This document shows positions 36,260-49,100 of a DNA stretch of 64,000 bases, piece by piece. Every line of letters starts with the position of its first letter. Position 1 is the first letter of the stretch. Made by a program: the position numbers and the translations under genes. The notes beneath the pieces were generated by a model, which had not been told where the DNA came from, did no database searches, and worked only from the letters and a program-made list of their open reading frames with translations. Source of the DNA: Streptomyces spectabilis (GTDB lineage: Bacteria > Actinomycetota > Actinomycetes > Streptomycetales > Streptomycetaceae); contig NZ_CP023690.1 of the NCBI RefSeq assembly GCF_008704795.1, forward strand, positions 8,194,501-8,258,500, written 5' to 3'.

Positions 36260-36823
36260 ATGACAAGGATCGGGATCATCCTCGGCACCACACGGCCGGG
36301 CCGCGTCGGACCCCAGGTCGCCCAGTGGGTCGAGAAGGCGGCCCGTACGCACGGCGAGGCGGACTTCGAACTCGTCGACCTCGCCGACTACGACCTGCCG
36401 CTCTTCGACGAGCCGCGCTCCCCGCGCATGGGCGCGTACGAACACGCCCACACCCGCGCCTGGAGCGCCAAGATCGCCGAGCTCGACGGGTTCGTGTTCG
36501 TCACCCCCGAGTACAACTGGTCGATCCCGGCCGCGCTCAAGAACGCCATCGACTTCGTCTACAACGAGTGGAACGACAAGGCGGCCGCGTTCGTCGGCTA
36601 CGGCGCCAGCGCCAACGGCGTCCGGGCCGTCGAGCACCTGCGCACCATCGCCGCGGCGGTCCAGCTCTCGCCCGTGTACACCCAGGTCAACCTGTCGCTC
36701 CTGACGGACTTCGAGCAGTACGAGACCTTCACCCCCGCCGGACGCCACGACGCCGCGCTCCAGCGGATGCTCAGCGAACTGATCACCCGGACCCACACGC
36801 TCGCGCCGCTGCGCCGGACGTGA
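36260..36823 (+). CDS. NADPH-dependent FMN reductase family protein
   Basis: A 187-aa flavodoxin-fold protein: IGIILGTTRPGRVGPQVAQW binds the FMN phosphate and VFVTPEYNWSIPAALKNAID is the family signature. It reduces FMN or quinones with NAD(P)H. It lies 28 nt before a P450 gene and might help electron supply or quinone reduction, but neither is shown. ATG 36260 with GGGAGA upstream. Confidence 0.85.
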   Translation: MTRIGIILGTTRPGRVGPQVAQWVEKAARTHGEADFELVDLADYDLPLFDEPRSPRMGAYEHAHTRAWSAKIAELDGFVFVTPEYNWSIPAALKNAIDFVYNEWNDKAAAFVGYGASANGVRAVEHLRTIAAAVQLSPVYTQVNLSLLTDFEQYETFTPAGRHDAALQRMLSELITRTHTLAPLRRT

Positions 36824-36851
36824 ACCACCGCACGCGCAAGGAGGACCACCG

Positions 36852-40296
<3,445 letters not shown>

Positions 40297-40312
40297 GGAC
40301 GGGACGCCGCGT

Positions 40313-40353
40313 GACGCTGCCGGAGCCCCTGGCATCAGGGCTCCGGCAGCGTC
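40313..40353. terminator. Bidirectional terminator hairpin
   Basis: A perfect 16-bp stem (GACGCTGCCGGAGCCC) with a 9-nt loop, between the convergent second P450 and the PapA-like gene. Confidence 0.88.
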
Positions 40354-40382
40354 GTGTCCGTGGTCGCGGACCCGACCGCGGG

Positions 40383-41621
40383 TCAGATCCGCGACGTCAG
40401 GCGGTCGATCCCCTCCCGCAGGCGGTCCAGGCGCCCCGGCAGCTCCGGATCGCCCTCGGGCCACGCCAGGTCGATGCCCGTCCGCCCGTCGAAGGTGGTG
40501 GCCACATAGCCGCCGATGGCCGCGAACTCACCGGGGGCCACCTTCCTGCGCGAGGAGGAGTGGAAGTTGGCCAGGAGCAGGCCGTCCGGCGTCGGCAGGG
40601 TCGGCACGACGCCCCAGTTCGACACGCTGACCACGGCGGGGGCCGGGCCCGTGGCGCTCGGCCTCGCGTGCGGCGCGGGCCGGGTGACCATGTCCAGGAG
40701 GCTGCGCTGGATGGAACCGTCGGCGAGCCCCGCCCGCAGCCGCTCGCCCAGCGCACGGCCCAGGGCGACGGCGCTGGGCTCCACGTCGTCGGCGGCCCGG
40801 AAGAGGCCGCCCCCGACGACGTTCGTCCCCTCGGTCGGGCCGATCGGCGGAGTGAGGCGGCCGCGCAGGTTCACCGTGTACCGGAACAGCAGCTCGGACA
40901 CCGGCAGGCCCCGGACCTCGGCCTCGACCAGGAGGACGGCGCCCGACAGAAGGCCGTTGAGCGTCACCTGCTCGCGGTGGCCCAGCTCCGCGAGGGCAGC
41001 CGTCTGAGCCTGCGTCAGGCGGTGCTGCACCACGTGCCGCACGATCGGGACCCGCGCGGAGGCGGGCAGCTCCGTCACGGTCCTGAGCGGCGCCGACGCG
41101 TCCTCGTCGCCGGACGCCGTCCGGTGGATGCCGCGCTCGGCGAGCAGGTCCTCCAGGGACCGCGGGTACGGCTGCCGCGGCAGGTCGACGGGCGCGCCCC
41201 GGACCACGTCGGCGTAGCAGGCCCACAGGGCCGAGAGCAGCTCGATGGAGTGGTGGGCGTCGGCGATGCTGTGATGGGTCAGCAGGGTCACGCTCGCGTC
41301 GGTGCCGTCGCGCACCACGTTGACCGCGCTCAGCATCCGGTACTCGTCCAACTCCACGCCGGTCAGCGGGTGGTCGGGATCGCCCTCGCAGACCTGGACC
41401 TCGGGCGGGGCGCCGGACGCCACGAAGACGAGCCCGCCGGCGTCGGCTTCGAGCCGGGCGGCGAGCTGCGGATGCGCGCGGCACACCGCCGCGTAGGCGG
41501 TCCGCAGCGCGGCAGTATCCAGTCGGCCGACGGTGCGCACCGTGTAGCCCACGTACATCTCCACGTCGGCATAGATTTTCTCGGTGGGTGTCAGCGCACG
41601 CTGAATTGCGGCTGTCGTCAT
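40383..41621 (-). CDS. PapA-like condensation-fold acyltransferase
   Basis: A 412-aa stand-alone protein of the NRPS condensation/PapA superfamily. The catalytic HHxxxD motif is LTHHSIADAHHSIELLSALW. The downstream SELLFRYTVNLRGRLTPP and PAVVSVSNWGVVPTLP match the second half of PapA5-type enzymes (DFG-like region replaced by SNWG). PapA enzymes transfer acyl groups from carrier proteins onto hydroxyls to form esters. ATG 41621 with AGAAGGG upstream. Divergent from the third P450 and preceded by the exact 27-bp shared element, so it should be co-regulated and may esterify the polyketide. Confidence 0.82.
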   Translation of the reverse strand: MTTAAIQRALTPTEKIYADVEMYVGYTVRTVGRLDTAALRTAYAAVCRAHPQLAARLEADAGGLVFVASGAPPEVQVCEGDPDHPLTGVELDEYRMLSAVNVVRDGTDASVTLLTHHSIADAHHSIELLSALWACYADVVRGAPVDLPRQPYPRSLEDLLAERGIHRTASGDEDASAPLRTVTELPASARVPIVRHVVQHRLTQAQTAALAELGHREQVTLNGLLSGAVLLVEAEVRGLPVSELLFRYTVNLRGRLTPPIGPTEGTNVVGGGLFRAADDVEPSAVALGRALGERLRAGLADGSIQRSLLDMVTRPAPHARPSATGPAPAVVSVSNWGVVPTLPTPDGLLLANFHSSSRRKVAPGEFAAIGGYVATTFDGRTGIDLAWPEGDPELPGRLDRLREGIDRLTSRI

Positions 41622-41952
41622 GAATGAATGACCCTTCTGCCGGCGCCGGCATGTCCGAAGCCTGATCATTTTTGCCCACCGGATACCGTGGGGCCATCAC
41701 CAGCGTGGGTAGTCTCCGCCAGGCCGCGGGCCGTTCCGGCCGACCCGGCGGCCGGGCCTACCAGGTTGGGGGATTCCGCGCCGTCCCCCCTCGACTAGCC
41801 TGGCCACAGAGATTCAAGCAGCATGCGCGCAGTGCGCATCCCGTGTCTTTCGGAATTCCGCTGCTTGGTCCATGACCCCGTGTTCGCGCCCGTACACGTC
41901 ATTTCCGCGAGCCGCGGCGAACGCTGGACATTACCCCGAGCGGGAGGATTCC
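41622..41952. promoter_or_regulatory. 331-bp divergent control region of the PKS operon
   Basis: Non-coding gap between the PapA-like gene (minus) and the P450-PKS operon (plus). It holds the exact 27-bp element at 41694-41720 and a related degenerate copy starting at 41760 (ACCAGGTTGGGGGATTCCGC), 61 bp apart, suggesting cooperative binding of one regulator to serve both directions. Confidence 0.65.
41694..41720 (-). promoter_or_regulatory. 27-bp shared element, copy 2 (upstream of PapA-like gene)
   Basis: Exact inverted copy of 34027-34053. It lies 73 bp upstream of the PapA-like ATG, reading in that gene's direction. Confidence 0.78.
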
Positions 41953-43146
41953 ATGAGCGACGCGATTTCCTATGAGGTGCCGTGGGCGCGGACCCATCAG
42001 TTCGACCCTCCCGCCGTGTTCGACGCGCTGCGTGCCGAGCGGCCGCTGGCGCGGATGACCTACCCGGACGGGCACGAGGGCTGGCTCGCCACCGGACACG
42101 ATGTGGTGCGCAGGGTCCTCGGCGATCCGCGGTTCAGCCACAGCACGGAGATCGGGCACTTCCCGGTGACCCACCAAGGCCAGCAGGTGCCGAACCACCC
42201 CAAGATACCCGGGATGTTCATCCACATGGACCCGCCCGACCACACGCGCTACCGACGGCTGCTGACCGGCGAGTTCACCGTACGCAGGGCGAACCTGCTG
42301 ACGGCGCGCGTGGAGGCCGTGGCCGCCGAGCAGATCGGCGTCATGCGCGCGCACGGGGCGCCCGCCGACCTGGTGGAGACCTTCGCCAGGCCGCTCGTCC
42401 TGAGGGTCCTCTCGGAGCTGGTCGGCCTTCCCTACGGCGAACGCGAACACTACGAGCACGCGCCGACGCTCCTGCACGACCCGGACGCGGACCCGCAGGA
42501 GGTCGCCGCCGCTTTCGAGAAGGCGAGTTCCTTCTTCGTCGAGGTCATCGAGAGGAAGCGGAAACAGCCGGGCGACGACCTCCTCAGCCGCCTGGTCGTG
42601 GACGGTCGGCTGACCACGGAAGAACTGTGCAACATCGTCGTCCTGATGCTGTTCGCCGGTTACGAGACCACGGAGAGCGCGCTGTCCGTCGGTGTTTTCG
42701 CACTCCTTCACCACACGGAACAACTGGCGCTCGTCCGCGCGGATCCGGAGAAACTCGACGGCGCGGTCGAGGAACTCCTCCGCTATCTCACCGTCAACCA
42801 GTACCACACCTATCGGACCGCCCTTGAAGACATCGAACTGAACGGTGAGACGGTCAAGAAGGGCGACACCGTGACGGTGTCGCTGCCCGCGGCCAACCGC
42901 GACCCCGCCAAATTCACCTGCCCCGAGAAGCTGGACGTCGGCCGCGACACCGCCGGGCACGTGGCGTTCGGCTACGGCATCCACCAGTGCCTGGGCCAGA
43001 ATCTCGCCCGCGTCGAACTGCGCGCCGGTATCGCGGCCCTCCTCGGGGCATTTCCCGACCTGCGCCTCGCCGTCGGGACGGACGAGGTGCCGCTCCGGCT
43101 CAAGGGCTCCGTCTTCGCCGTGAAGAGCCTTCCCGTCTCCTGGTGA
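41953..43146 (+). CDS. Cytochrome P450 (third), just upstream of the PKS
   Basis: A 397-aa P450: MDPPDHTRYRRLLTGEFTVR, I-helix MLFAGYETTESALS, ExxR in VEELLRYLTVN, and heme loop FGYGIHQCLGQNLARVE. ATG 41953 follows GGGAGGA. It ends 45 nt before the PKS start and is the first gene of the PKS operon, so it probably oxidises the polyketide. Confidence 0.93.
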   Translation: MSDAISYEVPWARTHQFDPPAVFDALRAERPLARMTYPDGHEGWLATGHDVVRRVLGDPRFSHSTEIGHFPVTHQGQQVPNHPKIPGMFIHMDPPDHTRYRRLLTGEFTVRRANLLTARVEAVAAEQIGVMRAHGAPADLVETFARPLVLRVLSELVGLPYGEREHYEHAPTLLHDPDADPQEVAAAFEKASSFFVEVIERKRKQPGDDLLSRLVVDGRLTTEELCNIVVLMLFAGYETTESALSVGVFALLHHTEQLALVRADPEKLDGAVEELLRYLTVNQYHTYRTALEDIELNGETVKKGDTVTVSLPAANRDPAKFTCPEKLDVGRDTAGHVAFGYGIHQCLGQNLARVELRAGIAALLGAFPDLRLAVGTDEVPLRLKGSVFAVKSLPVSW

Positions 43147-43191
43147 GCCACCGGTGAGCCTCCTTCTCCCTCCGAAAGGAACCGCGGCATC

Positions 43192-46100
43192 GTGCGCACC
43201 GACCTCATCAAGCCGCTGCCCGTCGCACTCCTGGAGAACGCGGCCCGCCACCCCGACAAGGTGGCTTTCGAGGACGACCGGCGGACGGTCACCTACGGCG
43301 GCCTGGAGGCGCGGACGCGCAGGCTCGCCGGTCACCTCGCGGGCCTGGGCGTGGCCCGCGGCGACCGGGTGGCCATCTGCCTCGGCAACACCGTGGCCAC
43401 GGTGGAGAGTTACCTCGCGGTCGTCCGCGCCGGCGGCATCGGCGTGCCACTCGATCCTGCCTCGGCCCTCGCCGAACTGGAGTACGTACTGGCCGACAGC
43501 GGCGCCACGGCGGTCATCACCGACACCGCGCGGGCGGAGCGGCTGCGGCGCTCGGCGGCCGTGGGCCCCGCCACCACACTGCTGGTGACGGGTGAGGTCC
43601 CGGCGGGGGCCGAGGACTGTGAAGGGCCGCGAGCGCACGCGTACGACGGACTCGCCGTCACCGAGCCGCCCGTGCCCGCGCGGGACGACCTCGGCCTCGA
43701 CGACGTGGCCTGGATGTTCTACACGTCCGGGACGACAGGGCGCCCCAAGGGAGTCCTGTCGACGCAGCGCAACTGCCTCTGGTCCGTGGCCTCCTGCTAC
43801 GTCCCCATACCGGGCCTGACGGAGCGGGACCGGGTGCTCTGGCCGCTGCCGCTCTTCCACAGCCTCTCGCACATCGCGTGCGTCCTGTCCGTCACCGTGG
43901 TCGGCGCCACCGCCCGGATCATGGACGGCAGTTCCGCGGACGACGTGATCAAGGCGCTCCACGAGGACGGCACGACGTTCCTCGCCGGGGTCCCCACCAC
44001 GTACCACCATCTGGTGGCGGCCGCCCGGCAGAACGGTTTCTCCGCGCCCGCCCTGCGGATCGGCCTCGTCGGCGGCGCGGTCACCGGGCCCGGCCTGCGC
44101 CGGGACTTCGAGGACACCTTCGGGGTCCCACTGGTCGACGCCTACGGCTCCACCGAGACCTGCGGGGCCATCACCGTCAACCCGCCCGACGGCGCCCGCG
44201 TCGACGGCTCCTGCGGTCTGCCCGTGCCGGGCGTCGGGGTCCGCGTCGTCGACCCCAGGACGGGGCTCGACGTCCCCGCAGGGCAGGAGGGCGAGGTGTG
44301 GGTCAGCGGGCCGAACGTCATGGTCGGCTACCACAACAGCCCCGAGGCGACCGCGGAGGCGCTGCGCGACGGCTGGTACAGGACCGGCGACCTGGCCCGG
44401 CGCGACGACGCCGGGTACTTCACCATCCGCGGCCGGATCAAGGAACTCGTCATCCGCGGCGGTGAGAACATCCACCCCGAGGAGATCGAGGCGGTCCTGC
44501 GCACCGTCGAGGGCGTCGCCGACGCGGCCGTCGCGGGCGCGCCGCACGACACGCTCGGGGAGGTGCCCGTCGCGTACGTGGTCCCCGGCCCCGCCGGCTT
44601 CGACACCGCGGCCCTGCTCGACCGGTGCCGCGAGCGGCTCTCCGCGTACAAGGTGCCGGAGCGGATCCACGAGGTCACCGGCATCCCCCGGACCGCGTCC
44701 GGCAAGACGCGGAGGCGCTTCCTCGCCGACCGGCCGAGCAGGCTGCGGTACGCGGCGAGCGGCCACCACGAAGGGCTGTTGACCTTGGACTGGGCCCCGG
44801 TGACGGCACCGGGGGACCCCGGCCTCCCGGCGCGGAACTGGGCCGTGGTCGGTCCGACGGGCCCGGCGGCCGAACTCGGCACCGTCCTCAAGGCCGCGGG
44901 TGTCGACGTACGGCACTACCCGGACCTGACGGCGCTCGGAGCGGCGGTGGCCGACGGGGGCACGGCTCCCGAAGCGGCGGTCGTCGTACGGCCGTCGGCC
45001 CCGTCGGCCCCGTCGGCCCAGTCGGCCCCGTCGGCACCGGGGGCCGCGATCGCCGCGGGCCGCGCCGCCGCCCGGCTGCTGGCCGATCAGCTGCGGGCCT
45101 GGCTGGAACGTCCGGAGTCGGCGACGACCCGCCTCGTGCTGCTCACCCGCGCCGCCGTCGCGGCCACCGCGGAGGACGGCCCGCAGGACGTGGCCGAAGC
45201 CCCGCTGTGGGCGGTCGCCCCGCTCTTCCAGGAGGAGTTCCAGGAGGAGTTCCAGGGGGAGGGCACGGGGGCGCTCACCCTCCTGGACCTCGACGCCGAC
45301 GCGGGCCCGGACACGCTGTTCGCCGCGCTCGCCTCCGGCGAGCCGCGGACGGCGGTGCGGTCGGGCAACCTGCTGGCCCCACGCCTGAGGCGGCTGCCGG
45401 TGGCCGACGGGCCGGGGCCGGAAGCCTGGCCCGGAGCCACCGGCACGGTGGTGGTCACCGGGGCGGACACGGAGCACGGCGCGGCGCTCGCGCACCGGCT
45501 CGTCACGGTCCACAAGGCGGAGAGCCTCCTGCTGGTCGACTCCGTCGCAGACGCCGGTACGCAGTCCGTCGCCGCACCGGCTCCGACGGGGGCGGGCATC
45601 GTACGCGTGGCTGCCGATGGGCGGAATCCTGAGCCGCTGCGGGCCGCACTCGCCGATGCGCCCCGCCCGGTGAGCGCGGTGGTGCACGCTGCCGATGACC
45701 CCGAACTGGCCCTGTTGATCGATGAGTTGACTGCCGGGAGTGAACTGGCCGCCTTCGTGGCGGTGTCCGGCGTGGGCGTGTCTGGCGCGTCTGGTGAGTC
45801 TCGTGCGTCTGGTGTGTCTGTCGACGGAGCCCTGGTCGAGGCGGTGGTGCGGAACCGGCGGCTGCGGAATCTGCCCGGCACGTTCCTCGCCCGCGTCGGA
45901 GGGCCCGCCGACCCGGGCCCGGCGGACGACGGCATCGGGTGGGCGTGCGGCCCGCTGCTCTCCGCGTTCGACCTCGCCCTGACGGCGAACCCGCTGACGA
46001 ACCCGCCGACGCTCCTGTCCATCGACCCGGGCGTACTTGCCGACGGCTCTCAACTGCTGCCCCTTTTCGCGGCCTTGGCGGAGCAGGCGCCGTCCCGGAG

Positions 46101-49100
46101 GAGCGAACCCGACGAGGCCGTCACGGCGGCACTGCGCGACCGCCTCGCCGCTCTGGACGAGCGTGCGCGACGGGTGCTCCTCGACGACCTGGTCCGTACG
46201 CACGCCGCCGCCGTGCTGCATCGGTCGGGGCCCGAAGCGATACCGTCCGACCGGGCCTTCCGCGACCTGGGCCTCACCTCGATGGCCGTCGTCGAACTGC
46301 GCAACCGGCTGACGGAGAGCACGGGCCTGCCGCTGCCCACCACCGTCGTCTTCGACCACCCCACCCCTGAGGCCCTGGCGGCCCGGTTGCGCGCGGAGAT
46401 CCTCGGCGGAGTCACCCGGCCGGTGACCGAACCCGCCCTCGCGGCCGACCCCGGCGAACCGCTCGCGATCGTGGGCATGGCGTGCCGGTTGCCGGGGGGA
46501 GTGGCGGGCCCGGGGGATCTGTGGCGGCTGGTGTCCGAGGGGCGGGACGCGGTGTCGGGCTTCCCCGAGGACCGGGGCTGGGACCTGGAGGGCCTCTTCG
46601 ACACGGACCCGGACCGTGCGGGCACCTCCTCCACCGACCAGGGAGGCTTCCTGCGCGGGGCGGGGCTCTTCGACGCCGGGTTCTTCGGCATCTCGCCGCG
46701 TGAGGCCCTCGCCATGGACCCGCAGCAGCGGCTGCTCCTCGAAACGTCGTGGGAGGCTCTGGAACGGTCGGGCATCGACCCGCTGTCGCTGAAGGGCTCC
46801 GACGCCGGGGTGTTCTCCGGCGTGTTCGGCCAGGGCTATGGGGCGACCGGTACCGGCCTCGTCGCACCCGAGGTGGAGGGCTTCGCCAGCACGGGCTCGG
46901 CGGGCAGTGTGGCGTCGGGCCGGGTGTCGTACGTCCTCGGTTTCGAGGGTCCCGCGGTGACGGTGGACACGGCGTGCTCGTCGTCCCTGGTGGCGATCCA
47001 TCTGGCGGCGCAGGCGCTGCGGCAGGGCGAGTGCTCGATGGCCCTCGCCGGAGGCGCGACGGTGATGGCCACGCCGGGTACGTTCGTGGAGTTCTCCCGG
47101 CAGCGGGCTCTGGCGCCTGACGGGCGGTGCAAGGCGTTCTCGTCGTCGGCCGACGGCACGGGCTGGGCCGAGGGCGCGGGTGTGGTGGTCCTGGAGCGCC
47201 TGTCGGTGGCGCGGGAGCGCGGGCACCGGGTCCTGGCCGTGCTGCGGGGCAGCGCGGTGAACCAGGACGGCGCCTCCAACGGCCTGACTGCCCCCAACGG
47301 CCTGTCGCAACAGCGCGTGATCCGCAAGGCGCTCGCCGCAGCCGGGCTGAACGCGGCCGACGTGGACGCGGTGGAGGCCCACGGGACCGGGACGGCCCTG
47401 GGTGACCCGATCGAGGCGCAGGCGCTGCTCGCGACGTACGGGCAGGGCCGGGACCCGGAACAGCCGCTGTGGCTCGGCTCGTTGAAGTCCAACATCGGGC
47501 ACACCCAGGCCGCCGCCGGTGTGGCCGGTGTGATCAAGATGGTCCTGGCGCTGCGGCACGGGCTCCTCCCGGCCACCTTGCATGTGGCCGAGCCCACGGC
47601 CGAGGTGGACTGGTCGGTGGGTGCGGTGGAGCTGCTGACGGAGGCGCGGGAGTGGCCGCGCGGTGGGCGTGCACGGCGGGCGGGTGTGTCGTCGTTCGGT
47701 GTGAGTGGGACGAATGCGCATCTGATTCTGGAGGAGGCGCCTGAGGGGTCGGCCGTTGGGGAGTCGCTGCCGGTGGGTGTGGTGCCGTTGGTGGTGTCGG
47801 CGCGCAGTGCCGCTTCGCTGGCGGGTCAGGCCGGTCGGCTCGCGTCGTACGTGGAGTCGGGCGCTGGTGGCGTCACGCTGGCGGGTGTTGCCGGGGCGTT
47901 GGTGTCGGGCCGGGCCGTCCTGGACGAGCGTGCGGTGGTGGTGGCCGAATCGTCTGCGGAGGCGCTGACCGGTCTACGGGCGCTCGCGCGGGGCGAGAGT
48001 GGGCCGAACCTGGTGTCTGTAAGGGGGAGTTCGGGCACGCCGGGCAAGGTGGTGTGGGTGTTCCCGGGTCAGGGTTCGCAGTGGGTGGGGATGGGGCGTG
48101 AGCTGCTCGACTCCTCGCCGGTGTTCGCTGAGCGGGTGGGGGAGTGTGCGGCCGCGTTGGAGCGGTGGGTGGACTGGTCGCTGGTCGACGTACTACGGGG
48201 TGAGGTTGAGCCCGAGTTTCTTGAGCGGGTGGATGTGGTGCAGCCCGCGAGTTTCGCGGTGATGGTGGGGTTGGCGGCGGTGTGGGCGTCGGTCGGGGTC
48301 GAAGCGGACGCGGTGCTGGGTCACTCGCAAGGCGAGATCGCGGCGGCCTGTGTGGCGGGTGCGCTGTCCCTTGAGGATGCGGCCCGGGTGGTGGCGTTGC
48401 GGAGTCAGGCCATTGCCGCACGGTTGGCCGGGCGGGGTGGCATGGCGTCGGTTGCGCTCGGCGAGGGCGAGGCGGCCGGGCGTCTGGAGGCCTGGTCGGA
48501 CCGGGTTGAGGTCGCGGCCGTCAACGGGCCGTCGTCCGTGGTGGTCGCCGGTGATGCCGAGGCCTTGGATGAGGTCCTCCAGGTGCTCTCCGATGACGGG
48601 GTGAGGGTGCGGCGCGTGGCCGTGGATTACGCCTCGCACACCCGTCATGTGGAGGACATCCGCGACACCCTTGCCGAAGCTCTGGCCGGGGTGAGTGCGA
48701 AAGCCCCGGTGGTGCCGTTCTTCTCGACTGTCACGGGCAGTTGGGTGGAGGACGCCGGGGCCCTGGACGGCGCGTACTGGTACCGCAATCTGCGTGGTCA
48801 GGTGGGCTTCGGACCGGCCGTGGCCGAGCTGCTCGCGCAGGGCCATGGCGTGTTCGTGGAGGTCAGCGCCCACCCCGTCCTGGTCCAGCCGGTGACCGAG
48901 GCCGTGGACGAGAGCGGTGTCGACGCCGTCGTGACCGGGTCGCTGCGCCGCGACGAAGGGGGCCTGCGGCGGCTGCTGACCTCCATGGCCGAGCTGTTCG
49001 TACGGGGCGTGGCCGTGGACTGGGCGGCCGTGCTGCCCGCCGGGGTCGGATCCGGTTCCGCGTACATGGAGTTGCCGACGTACGCCTTCGACCACCAGCA

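Noticed and set aside
44990..45055. Short [14 protein letters not shown] repeat in the PKS loading module
   Set aside because: A local low-complexity linker between domains; no sign of function or of a frameshift.
41899..47721. 1940-residue open frame on the minus strand antisense to the third P450 and PKS
   Set aside because: Arg/Gly/Val/His-rich low-information product with no domain; it mirrors high-GC codon use of the real genes on the other strand.
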